Shown in pieces: positions 1 through 7,932 of a DNA stretch of 64,000 nt (position 1 is its first letter; every line of letters starts with the position of its first letter). The stretch spans positions 62,001 to 126,000 of the forward strand of contig NZ_JACIBV010000002.1 of the NCBI RefSeq assembly GCF_014195505.1. The letters run 5' to 3'. The notes under the pieces are model-generated. The model searched no databases. It worked only from the letters and a program-made list of their open reading frames with translations, and was not told the origin of the DNA. The DNA comes from Nonomuraea dietziae (GTDB lineage Bacteria; Actinomycetota; Actinomycetes; Streptosporangiales; Streptosporangiaceae). The position numbers and the translations under genes are program-made.

Positions 1-231
1 CATCGGCGGGCTGGACGGCTCCGATGCCGTGATTCCCAACTCCTCCCGAAGCTCGCGCACAAGGCTCTCTTCCGGATCCTCCCCCTCCTCAACATGACCG
101 CCCGGCAGGTCCCACACGTCGGGATACCAACGGCGTCCGGCGCTTCGATGACACAGCAACACCCGATCGCCGTCGCGAAGAACGGCCGTCACAATCCGGA
201 CAGGACCGGAGTCGTCAGCGGAGGTCGTCAT
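1..231 (-). CDS. NUDIX hydrolase, N-terminal part (cut by window edge)
   Basis: The minus strand reads open from an ATG at 231 to the left edge, giving 77 codons that start MTTSADDSGPVR. Residues about 44-66 form a NUDIX box of the type GX5EX7REUXEEXGU (GGHVEEGEDPEES then VRELREELGI), the Mg2+-binding catalytic helix that hydrolyses nucleoside diphosphates linked to another group. The strand order before it (VRIVTAVLRDGDRVLLCHR, then WDLPGGH) fits the family. The substrate cannot be told because the rest lies outside the window. Another ATG 8 bases upstream is out of frame and closes after three codons. Confidence 0.88.
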   Translation of the reverse strand, partial: MTTSADDSGPVRIVTAVLRDGDRVLLCHRSAGRRWYPDVWDLPGGHVEEGEDPEESLVRELREELGITASEPSSPPM

Positions 232-378
232 CGGCACATTGTGACCCATGCGGATCCGCCGCAGACAAGGCGCGTCCCGCCGCCGACACCCGTCACCGTG
301 CGTGAGCGGTGCGCCGGCCGGCGACAGACACGAGGGGCGGCACCCAACCTCACGAACATCGAGATCGGTGAGATTCCG

Positions 379-610
379 CTGGTGCCGAAACTCAGCGACC
401 TCTGGTGCCGGAACTCACGAACAAAGCCATGGGGGATGTCGCGTTCGCCGCGGAACCAGTGCAGCACCATGACCGCTTGCCGGAATGGCGTCAAGACCGG
501 CCGGCTGAGTTTCTCGTGGTGAGAGCTCCTCTGCCGGGGGGTCCACGCCTGTTCCCGGCCTTCGGCGACTCCTCCCGAAAAGCCCGGAACGCCGCTGGCG
601 GCGATCATAC
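379..610 (-). mobile_element. Decayed IS transposase N-terminus (remnant)
   Basis: Read on the minus strand, 518 to 413 encodes LTPFRQAVMVLHWFRGERDI. This resembles the first helix-turn-helix segment of IS5-type transposases, where LSP.QQAVLVLRWFRDGT is typical. The catalytic DDE domain is absent. The flanking 518-603 stretch recurs in altered form at 1187-1270, on the far side of the next gene. At 379-394 and 402-417 a 16-base sequence beginning CTGGTGCCG is directly repeated with one mismatch. The stretch 232-673 holds no other convincing gene. The assignment rests on one short similarity and is tentative. Confidence 0.35.
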
Positions 611-673
611 GAAGGCGTACATGGTGTTGCCATGGGGCTACCTTGATCGGCCCATTCCCCATAAACTACGCGG

Positions 674-1117
674 ATGCTTCCTAACCTCGACGGCGAGGCG
701 GGTGCCAGCGCCGAGCAACGCCTCCAGGACGAGACGATCATCTGGCTGACGACGGTCAGGTCCGACGGACAGCCTCAGACGTCGCCTGTGGGGTACGTGT
801 GGGACGGAGTGAGATTCCTGATCATCAGCAATCCCGGCGCCCCGAAGATCCGCAACCTGCGTGACAACCCCAAGGTCACGCTGCACCTGGACCTCGACGG
901 CAACGCGGAGCGATTCAGCGTCCTCACCATCGAGGGCGTCGCCGAGCTGGAACCTGCGCCCCTGGGCGGGCCTGCGCCGCTGAGTGAGCGGGAGGTCTCC
1001 GCCTACCTGGAGAAGCACCTGGAGTCGATGCGCTGGGCCGGTTTGACGCCCGAGCAGACCTTTGCCGACTTCTCCACCGCGATCCGGGTGACGCCAATCC
1101 ACGCCCGCTGCTACTGA
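674..1117 (+). CDS. PPOX-class F420/FMN-dependent oxidoreductase family protein
   Basis: A 147-residue protein with the split-barrel flavin-binding fold of the pyridoxamine 5'-phosphate oxidase family. The N-terminal half is typical: IIWLTTVRSDGQPQTSPVGYVWDG is strand, turn and strand, followed by FLIISNPGAPKIRNLRDNPKVTLHLD, the usual cofactor-contacting region. Length matches the short actinobacterial F420-dependent PPOX group. These reduce or bind small aromatic or heterocyclic compounds, and the true substrate is unknown. It stands alone between two transposon-remnant repeats. No clear Shine-Dalgarno sequence precedes the ATG, so it may be leaderless. Confidence 0.85.
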   Translation: MLPNLDGEAGASAEQRLQDETIIWLTTVRSDGQPQTSPVGYVWDGVRFLIISNPGAPKIRNLRDNPKVTLHLDLDGNAERFSVLTIEGVAELEPAPLGGPAPLSEREVSAYLEKHLESMRWAGLTPEQTFADFSTAIRVTPIHARCY

Positions 1118-1186
1118 GCCGCCTGCCGCTGAGGTGAGCGATCGGGACGGGGCGGCGAAAACCGCCGGTCCGGGATCCACTACACA

Positions 1187-1270
1187 GGTGAGAGCTCTTC
1201 TACGAGGGCTCCACGTCTGTTCCGGCCTTCGACAACTCACTCGCGAAAGCCTGGAACGCCCTTGGAGGCC
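1187..1270. repeat. Second copy of 84-base remnant flanking the PPOX gene
   Basis: This stretch matches 518-603 at roughly 70 percent by eye. Both begin GGTGAGAGCTC and share a GTTCC.GGCCTTCG core and a GAAAGCC.GGAACGCC end. The copies lie in direct orientation on either side of the PPOX gene, as expected for remains of the same mobile element. The rest of 1118-1318 shows nothing further. Confidence 0.45.
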
Positions 1271-1318
1271 AATCCGCGATGCCCGTTGTAGTGCTCGGCA
1301 TACCCTGCTGGGGCGGTG

Positions 1319-2650
1319 TCAGGTGCGGGTCCAGCGCTGGTTGGCGCCGCCGTGACAGGAGTAGAGCTGGAGCCGGGTGCCGTTGACGGTCCCCTGGCCC
1401 ACGGCGTCCAGGCACAACCCGGACTGCGCCCCTGTGACGGTGCCGTCGGCGTTCAGGCGCCATTTCTGGTTGCCGCCGCCGTGACAGGAGTAGATCTGGA
1501 TACCGGCTCCGTTGCCGGCGCCGGCCGCATCGAGGCACTTGTTGCCGTAGACCCGGAGCTCTCCGGCCGAGGTGGCGGTCCACTGCTGGTTGCCGCGCCC
1601 GTTGCAGTCCCACAACTGCACCGCGGTGCCGTCGGCGGTGGCGGCGCCGGGCACGTCCAGGCAACGCCCGGAGCCGACTCCCCTGATCTGTCCGGCGGGT
1701 GGCGGAGTCGGCGTCGTGGTGGACGAGCCGCCGTCCAGGCCGAAGAAGCGGATGGCGTGCGCGGCCATCCCTGGTCGCGGCAGGTCGTGGCCGGCTCCGG
1801 TGATGGTGTACGCCTCGACCTGCCCGGAGCCGAAGACTCGCCGGGTCCATGCGGATTGCGGGCTGTCGGTGGAGGCCGGAGTCTGGCTCAGCCCGTGCAC
1901 GTTGGTCCACTGGTCGACCTCCTCCTGCAGCATCGTGTACGGCAGCACGGAGTCGGCGGTGCCGTGCCAGGCCATCAGGCGCGGCCGGGGCCCTGTGTAG
2001 CCGGGGTAGGCGTTCCTGACCAGGTCACCCCACTGCTGCGGTGTCTTGTCGCCGCACCCGGCGGGGCCGAGGCAACCGTAGGGAACTCCCGCGAACGGCG
2101 CGCCGGCCTTGAACACGTCCGGGTACGTGGCGAGCAGGTTGTTGGTCTCCATGGCGCCGGAGGAGAAGCCGGTGGCGAACACTCGCTGCGGGTCGCCGTT
2201 GTAGCGTTGCAGCACATAGGCCGTCATGGAGACGATCGACACCGGGTCACTGCCGCCACCGTGGCGCAGGGCCTCGCTGGACCACACGTCGAAACAGTTC
2301 GACATGCCGTTGGCGCTCTTGTTCGCCTGCGGGTAGATGACGATGAAACCGTACCGGTCGGCCAATGAGGCGAACTCGGTGCCCTGGTGGAAGCCCGGCG
2401 CCCAGCCGTTGCAGCCGTGCATCGCCACCAGGACTCCCGGGCGGGATGCCACCGTGTCGGGGACGTAGAGGTACATCCGCAGGCCGCCGGGGTTGGCTCC
2501 GAAGCTGGTCACTTCGGTCAGGGTCGCCGCCGACGCTCCCGGCGCGACCGTGACGAACACGGACAGAGCGGCGGCTACCGCCGTGATCAGAGCCGCCAGG
2601 GCGGCTCCGATGCCCGCGCACCTTCTCGTACGGCGTGCGCTTCGCTGCAT
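1319..2650 (-). CDS. Secreted CE1-type esterase (PHB-depolymerase/feruloyl esterase family) with C-terminal CBM13
   Basis: A 443-residue exported enzyme. Residues 1-41 are a signal peptide (twin Arg-rich start, long Ala/Val/Leu core, ASA cleavage site). Residues about 45-315 are an alpha/beta-hydrolase domain: oxyanion region VAMHGCNGW, nucleophile Ser163 in GFSSGAM, an Asp in GTADSVLPY and a His in GAGHDLPR. After a Thr/Pro linker, residues about 325-443 are a ricin-B lectin (CBM13) with three QxW repeats and paired cysteines. The family includes PHB depolymerases, acetylxylan and feruloyl esterases. Divergence from a GH10 xylanase and a shared type of lectin module favour a role in removing ester side groups from xylan. 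A LacI-type operator lies just upstream of the RBS. Confidence 0.88.
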   Translation of the reverse strand: MQRSARRTRRCAGIGAALAALITAVAAALSVFVTVAPGASAATLTEVTSFGANPGGLRMYLYVPDTVASRPGVLVAMHGCNGWAPGFHQGTEFASLADRYGFIVIYPQANKSANGMSNCFDVWSSEALRHGGGSDPVSIVSMTAYVLQRYNGDPQRVFATGFSSGAMETNNLLATYPDVFKAGAPFAGVPYGCLGPAGCGDKTPQQWGDLVRNAYPGYTGPRPRLMAWHGTADSVLPYTMLQEEVDQWTNVHGLSQTPASTDSPQSAWTRRVFGSGQVEAYTITGAGHDLPRPGMAAHAIRFFGLDGGSSTTTPTPPPAGQIRGVGSGRCLDVPGAATADGTAVQLWDCNGRGNQQWTATSAGELRVYGNKCLDAAGAGNGAGIQIYSCHGGGNQKWRLNADGTVTGAQSGLCLDAVGQGTVNGTRLQLYSCHGGANQRWTRT

Positions 2651-2666
2651 GGGTTCACCTCTCCGA

Positions 2667-2680
2667 TGTTAGCGTTAACA
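2667..2680 (-). promoter_or_regulatory. LacI-type operator before the esterase gene
   Basis: On the minus strand this reads TGTTAACGCTAACA, a near-perfect 14-base palindrome. The same sequence occurs at 5003-5016 and 5127-5140. It lies 16 bases before the esterase start, immediately upstream of the RBS GGAGAGG, so a bound repressor would block transcription. LacI-family sugar regulators of actinobacteria use such sites. Confidence 0.75.
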
Positions 2681-2863
2681 AACCGCTGGACTGGTGGAGC
2701 TCCCCTGGGGCCGGTGGAGGTGGTGGCAGAACGGAGCAAACACGAGGCAGAAAGGGGCTGTCAAGAGCGCCTTAACGTGCAGCGCGTCGACGGAGGCGAC
2801 ACCCGAGCGCGCTCACCTCGGATGACGGGCCTGGCCGGATTCGACCAGCGCGAGCGTCTCCGT

Positions 2864-2908
2864 GAAACTTTCATTCGCATCCAACCCGAGGCCTCCGTTG
2901 AAACTTTC
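2864..2908. promoter_or_regulatory. Pair of TGAAACTTTCA palindromes in the xylanase/esterase divergent region
   Basis: TGAAACTTTCA occurs at 2863-2873 and again at 2899-2909, 36 bases apart centre to centre. A longer relative is found at 4813-4829. GAAANTTTC elements are known from Streptomyces xylanase promoters, where they take part in substrate and glucose control. Here the pair lies between the divergent esterase (start 2650) and xylanase (start 3169). Confidence 0.65.
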
Positions 2909-2964
2909 AAGGACCGCCGCCCCAGAGAATGCCCAGTGCAATCGGCAAGGGAAGGATGGAGTCG

Positions 2965-2999
2965 CCGAAAATTTTTACTCCGTCCTTGACTATTTTCGG
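2965..2999 (+). promoter_or_regulatory. Xylanase promoter candidate within an inverted repeat
   Basis: CCGAAAAT (2965-2972) and ATTTTCGG (2992-2999) form a perfect 8-base inverted repeat around an AT-rich spacer. TTGACT at 2986-2991 could be the -35 hexamer for the xylanase gene. No good -10 is obvious. The AT-rich composition is unusual in this window and marks a regulatory zone in the 2651-3168 intergenic stretch. Confidence 0.45.
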
Positions 3000-3168
3000 T
3001 GAGGTTCCCACACTGAGTGCCCGAGGTGATCTCCCCTGCCGGCTCGGTGGTGCTCAACAGGGGACTGCCGTCCCGACGCCTGTGGTGTGCGTCCCAGCCG
3101 GGGCGCGGCGTCGGTCCCGCGGGTGTCCCGCACCAACCCTTCCCCGATTCGCATACGGAGGCTCAAGC

Positions 3169-4632
3169 ATGCGTGTCAACGCCATGTCCCCACCCACCGC
3201 CCGACGGCCGCTCGGCGCGCGCCGCCGGGCGCTGATCACCGGCGCGCTCGGCGCACTCGGCCTGATCACGGCACTGGCGACGGCGATTCCGGCCGATGCC
3301 GCGGCGAGCACACTCGGCGCGGCCGCCGCGCAGAGCGGCCGCTACTTCGGCACCGCCATCGCCTCGGGCAAGCTCGGCGACTCCGCCTACACGACGATCG
3401 CCAATCGCGAGTTCGACATGGTGACGGCCGAGAACGAGATGAAGATCGACGCCACCGAGCCCAACCGGGGCCAGTTCAACTTCACCGCCGGGGACCGGGT
3501 CTACAACTGGGCCGTGCAGAACGGCAAGCGGGTGCGCGGGCACACCCTGGCCTGGCACTCACAGCAGCCGGGCTGGATGCAGGCGCTGTCGGGCAGCTCG
3601 CTGCGCCAAGCGATGATCAACCACATCAACGGCGTCATGGGCCACTACAAGGGCAAGATCTACGCCTGGGACGTGGTCAACGAGGCCTATGCCGACGGCA
3701 ACTCCGGCGGCCGACGTGACTCCAACCTCCAGCGCACCGGCAACGACTGGATCGAGGTGGCCTTCCGCACCGCGCCCGCCGCCGACCCGGCCGCCAAGCT
3801 GTGCTACAACGACTACAACATCGACAACTGGACCTGGGCCAAGACACAGGGCGTCTACAACATGGTCAGGGACTTCAAGGCCCGCGGCGTGCCGATCGAC
3901 TGCGTCGGCCTGCAGTCCCACTTCAACAGCAACAGCGCCTACAACAGCAACTACCGCACGACCATCCAGAGCTTCGCCGCGCTGGGGGTCGACGTGCAGA
4001 TCACCGAGCTGGACATCCAGGGCGGCTCGGCCACCACGTACGCCAACGTCGTCAACGACTGCCTGGCGGTGCCGCGCTGTACCGGCATCTCGGTCTGGGG
4101 AGTTCGCGACAGCGACTCCTGGCTCGGCGCCAACACCACCCCGCTGCTCTTCGACAGCAACGGCAACAAGAAGGCCGCCTACACCGCGGTGCTCAACGCG
4201 CTCAACGGCGGCAGCACGACGCCGCCGCCCGGTGGGGGCGACGCGGGGCAGATCAAGAGCACGGCCTCCGGCCGCTGCGTCGACGTGCCCAGCGCCGGCA
4301 CCACCGACGGCACCGCGGTACAACTGTGGGACTGCAACGGTCAGAGCAACCAGCAGTGGACGCGGACCTCAGCAGGGGAATTGAAGGTGTACGGCAACAA
4401 GTGCCTGGACGCCGGGGGAACGGGCAACGGCGCCAAGATCCAGATCTACTCCTGCTGGGGTGGCGACAACCAGAAATGGCGCGTCAACTCCGACGGCACG
4501 ATCGTGGGCGTACAGTCCGGGCTGTGCCTTGACGCCGTCGGCGGCGGCGTCGGCAACGGCACGGGGCTGCAGCTGTACAGCTGCTGGGGCGGCAGCAACC
4601 AGAAGTGGACCTACAACGCGGGCACCGCGTGA
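3169..4632 (+). CDS. Secreted GH10 endo-1,4-beta-xylanase with C-terminal CBM13
   Basis: A 487-residue endoxylanase that cuts the beta-1,4-xylan backbone outside the cell. The ATG at 3169 follows the RBS GGAGG; an open extension to 2929 lacks signals. Residues 1-46 are a signal peptide (RRPLGARRR, hydrophobic core, ADAAA). Residues about 47-350 are a GH10 barrel very close to Streptomyces lividans XlnA: acid/base Glu172 in WDVVNEAY and nucleophile Glu280 in ITELDIQG, spaced 108 residues as in XlnA. A TTPPPGGG linker leads to a CBM13 (about 363-487) with three QQW/QKW repeats and disulfide-forming cysteines. It is divergent from the esterase and followed by a strong terminator. Confidence 0.97.
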   Translation: MRVNAMSPPTARRPLGARRRALITGALGALGLITALATAIPADAAASTLGAAAAQSGRYFGTAIASGKLGDSAYTTIANREFDMVTAENEMKIDATEPNRGQFNFTAGDRVYNWAVQNGKRVRGHTLAWHSQQPGWMQALSGSSLRQAMINHINGVMGHYKGKIYAWDVVNEAYADGNSGGRRDSNLQRTGNDWIEVAFRTAPAADPAAKLCYNDYNIDNWTWAKTQGVYNMVRDFKARGVPIDCVGLQSHFNSNSAYNSNYRTTIQSFAALGVDVQITELDIQGGSATTYANVVNDCLAVPRCTGISVWGVRDSDSWLGANTTPLLFDSNGNKKAAYTAVLNALNGGSTTPPPGGGDAGQIKSTASGRCVDVPSAGTTDGTAVQLWDCNGQSNQQWTRTSAGELKVYGNKCLDAGGTGNGAKIQIYSCWGGDNQKWRVNSDGTIVGVQSGLCLDAVGGGVGNGTGLQLYSCWGGSNQKWTYNAGTA

Positions 4633-4680
4633 GCTTCACCGGCTGCTCGCCCCGGCGCCGGGCCTACTGACCCAGAACAG

Positions 4681-4723
4681 CTCCACCCGCTGACCGCACC
4701 CCGGGTGCGGTCAGCGGGTGGAG
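4681..4723 (+). terminator. Rho-independent-like terminator after the xylanase
   Basis: A perfect inverted repeat with 21-base arms (4681-4701 and 4703-4723; outer bases CTCCACCCGC and GCGGGTGGAG) begins 48 bases after the xylanase stop. There is no U tract, which is common in high-GC actinobacteria. Confidence 0.8.
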
Positions 4724-4812
4724 GCGGAGCAGCGCGCGCACAACCCCACGACTTCAGACAGTAAGTTAACCCGCACAAGGCCGCACCTTACCCTGTTGCC
4801 TCCCGGCGACTT

Positions 4813-4829
4813 CTGTGAAACTTTCACAG
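4813..4829. promoter_or_regulatory. Perfect 17-base palindrome CTGTGAAACTTTCACAG
   Basis: A perfect palindrome centred on C4821, containing the same GAAACTTTC core as 2864-2872 and 2900-2908 but with longer arms. It lies in the 4633-5204 region upstream of the GH127 gene, about 375 bases from the start. It is probably the third site of the same xylan-responsive regulator. The rest of this region is AT-poor and shows no gene. Confidence 0.65.
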
Positions 4830-5002
4830 GAACGAGCGGTGCGGCGCGATCTCCTTGGCCGCAGAACCCCCAGGCGGGAAGGCATTCCGGCGGCAACGCC
4901 ATGGTCGGCGAGGAATGCCCTCGTTGACGCCGGGCCGGCCGTCGGATGTACTCCGCGACAACGTACTCAATGGAACAGGCCACACAGCTCTGGACAAGAG
5001 AA

Positions 5003-5016
5003 TGTTAACGCTAACA
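5003..5016 (+). promoter_or_regulatory. LacI-type operator 1 upstream of GH127
   Basis: TGTTAACGCTAACA, identical to 5127-5140 and to the minus strand of 2667-2680. The two copies in front of GH127 are 124 bases apart, a spacing that would allow looping between two bound dimers. Confidence 0.72.
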
Positions 5017-5126
5017 AATTCTCGTGGTGATCTTGCCAAGGAGCCCCGGATGCCCCCTCCCCGACTACGGCACACGACACACCGTCCGTCGGCATGCTGC
5101 GGGCACCCGAGACGTCGCCCATGAAA

Positions 5127-5140
5127 TGTTAACGCTAACA
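5127..5140 (+). promoter_or_regulatory. LacI-type operator 2 upstream of GH127
   Basis: TGTTAACGCTAACA, 64 bases before the GH127 start. It probably governs the whole GH127-GH43-GH62 run, because those genes overlap or lie close together with no terminator between them. Confidence 0.75.
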
Positions 5141-5204
5141 CTCACTTGAGAGTGAACCCGTGACCGGCGGCCGGTCACCACCCCCCATCTCCGAGGAGCA
5201 CCGC

Positions 5205-7932
5205 ATGTCCTTGAGCCGTCGTCAGCTCTTCCACGCCGCAGGCGCGACCGCCGCGCTCTCGGTCGCCGGCCAGGTAGCCGGCACATCCCCCGCTCTGGCG
5301 GCACTCCCCCAGGCCAGATCCGACATCGGCGTCTCGGCCTACGAGTTCGACCTCGGCCAGGTCCGGCTGACCTCTGGTCGCCTGCTCGACAACCAGAACC
5401 GCACCCTCAGCTACCTGCGCTTCGTCGACGTCGATCGGCTCCTGTACGTCTTCAGGACCAACCACCGGCTGTCCACCAACGGCGCGGCGGCCAACGGCGG
5501 CTGGGACGCCCCCAGTTTCCCGTTCCGGTCCCACATGCAGGGCCATTTCCTGACGGCGTGGGCGCAGGCCTACGCCGTGCTCGGCGACACCACCTGCCGG
5601 GACAAGGCCGACTACATGGTGGCCGAGATGGCCCGATGCCAGGCGAACAACGGCGCCGCCGGATTCACCAGCGGCTACCTGTCCGGTTTCCCCGAGTCGG
5701 ACATCACGGCCGTGGAGAACCGCACCCTGACCAACGGCAACGTGCCGTACTACTGCATCCACAAGACCCTGGCCGGGCTGCTGGACGTCTGGCGGCTGAT
5801 CGGCAACACCCAGGCCAGGACCGTGCTGCTGGCCCTGGCAGGGTGGGTGGACGCACGCACGTCGCGACTCGGCCCGAGCCAGACGCAGGCCATGCTCGGC
5901 ACCGAGTTCGGCGGCATGAACGCCGTGCTGACGGACCTGTACCAGATGACCGGGGACTCCCGCTGGCTGACCACGGCCCAGCGGTTCGACCACGCGGCCG
6001 TGTTCGATCCGCTGGCCGCGGGCCAGGACCGGCTCAACGGGTTACACGCCAACACACAGGTGCCCAAGTGGATCGGGGCGGCCCGCGAGTACAAGGCGAC
6101 GGGCACGACCCGCTACCGCGACATCGCCGTCAACGCCTGGTCCATCACCGTCGGCGCGCACACGTACGTGAACGGCTCCAACAGCCAGGCCGAGCACTTC
6201 CGCGCACCCAACGCGATCGCCGCCCACCTGACCAGGGACACCGGTGAGGCGTGCAACACCTACAACATGCTCAAGCTGACCCGGGAGCTGTGGCTGCTGT
6301 CGCCGGCCCGGGCCGACTACTTCGACTACTACGAGAACGCCCTGCTCAACCACCTGATCGGGCAGCAGAACCCGGCGGACGCACACGGTCACGTCACCTA
6401 CTTCACCCCGCTCAACCCCGGCGGACGGCGGGGTGTCGGACCGGCCTGGGGCGGAGGCGCCTGGAGCACGGACTACAACTCCTTCTGGTGCTGCCAGGGC
6501 ACCGGGGTCGAGACCAACACCAAGCTGATGGACTCGATCTACTTCCACAACGGCACCACCCTGTTCGTGAACCTGTTCGTGCCCTCCACGCTCAACTGGA
6601 GCCGGCGCGGCATCACGGTCACCCAGACAACCTCCTATCCGGTCGGCGACACCACGTCGCTGCAGGTCAATGGCGATGCGAGCGGATCATGGACGATGCG
6701 CATCCGCGTCCCGGCCTGGACCCAGGGCGCGACGATCAGCGTCAACGGAGTCCGGCAGAACATCGCCACCACGCCGGGCACCTACGCCGACCTCACCCGG
6801 TCGTGGGCGCCGGGCGACACCGTGACCGTGCGGCTGCCCATGCGGGTGGTCATGAAGGCCGCCAACGACAACCCCGACGTGCAAGCCGTCACCTATGGCC
6901 CGGTCGTGTTGTCGGGCGATTACGGCAACACCGGCCTGTCGTCAGCCCCCGCCCTGGCCCCTTCCTCGATCACCCGGACCAGCGCCTCCTCTCTGACCTT
7001 CACGGCCACGGCCAACGGGGCGTCGGTGCGGCTGGGGCCGTTCTACGACGCGCACGACCACAACCACGTCGTCTACTGGAACACCGGTGGCCAGGGCGGT
7101 ACCGGCGCGGCGAGCTTCCGGCTGATCAACGCGGCCAGCGGGCTGGCCCTCGGCGTCCAGAACATGTCCACCGCCGACGGCGGCCCTGGCCCTCCAGTGG
7201 ACCGACAACGGCACCGCCGACCACGACTGGGTCCCGATCATCGACGGCGGTGCCCTGCGGTTCCGCAACGTGAACAGCGGCAAGGTACTCGGCGTCGAGA
7301 ACATGTCGACCGCCGACAACGCCCGGGTGCTCCAGTGGGGTGACACCGGCACCGCCGACCACCGCTGGACGATCAGCGACGTCGGCGACGGCTCAGTCAA
7401 GATCCGCAACGTCCACAGCTCCAAGCTGCTCGGCATCCAGAACGGCTCGACCGCCAACGGCGCCCAGGTCGTCCAGGACTCCGACGACGGCAGCCCCGAC
7501 AACCAGTGGCGGTTCGTGCCGAACGGCGCGCGGCGTCTCCAGAACATCGGCACCGGGATGGTCGTCGGCGTCACCGGCATGTCCACAGCCGACGGCGCGC
7601 TCGTCATCCAGTGGGGCGACACCGGCACCGCCGACCACTTGTGGACGGCGATCGTCGACACCGGCGGCTACCTGCGGCTGCGCAACTCCCACAGCCAGAA
7701 GGTGCTGGGCGTGGAGAACATGGGCACCGCTGCAGGGTCGCGCGTCGTGCAGTGGGCCGACAACGGCACCGCCGACCACCGCTGGCGGCTGCGCCACGGG
7801 CCGGCCGCCGGCTTCCGCATCCAGTGCGCCTACGGCGGACGCGTCCTCGGCCTCGCCGGCACCTCGCAGGGCGCGCAGGTCGTGCTCGCCGACGACAACG
7901 GCGCGGACAACAACCTCTGGAGGTTCCTGTGA
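5205..7932 (+). CDS. Secreted GH127 beta-L-arabinofuranosidase with two C-terminal CBM13 modules (frameshifted near 7180)
   Basis: Removes beta-L-arabinofuranose units. The ATG at 5205 follows GAGGAG and encodes a twin-arginine-type signal (SRRQLFHAAG, ending SPALA). Residues about 45-640 are the GH127 (DUF1680) domain. Glu348 and Cys350 (in EACNTYNMLKL) with Cys429 and Cys430 (FWCCQGTG) match the zinc-thiolate site of Bifidobacterium HypBA1 in spacing. The frame then breaks: near 7180 one extra G turns TADGALALQW into TADGGPGPPV, and the first frame ends at 7343. The correct frame continues to 7932 and encodes six RICIN_2-type repeats (about two CBM13 domains). Without the extra base the protein would be about 908 residues. 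It overlaps the next gene by 4 bases. Confidence 0.88.

Noticed and set aside
2929..3168. Upstream extension of the xylanase
   Set aside because: It covers the promoter region, while the RBS and signal peptide start at 3169.
7506..7928. Extension of the GH43 frame upstream of 7929
   Set aside because: It overlaps the CBM13 tail of GH127 in another frame. The signal peptide and RBS place the start at GTG 7929.
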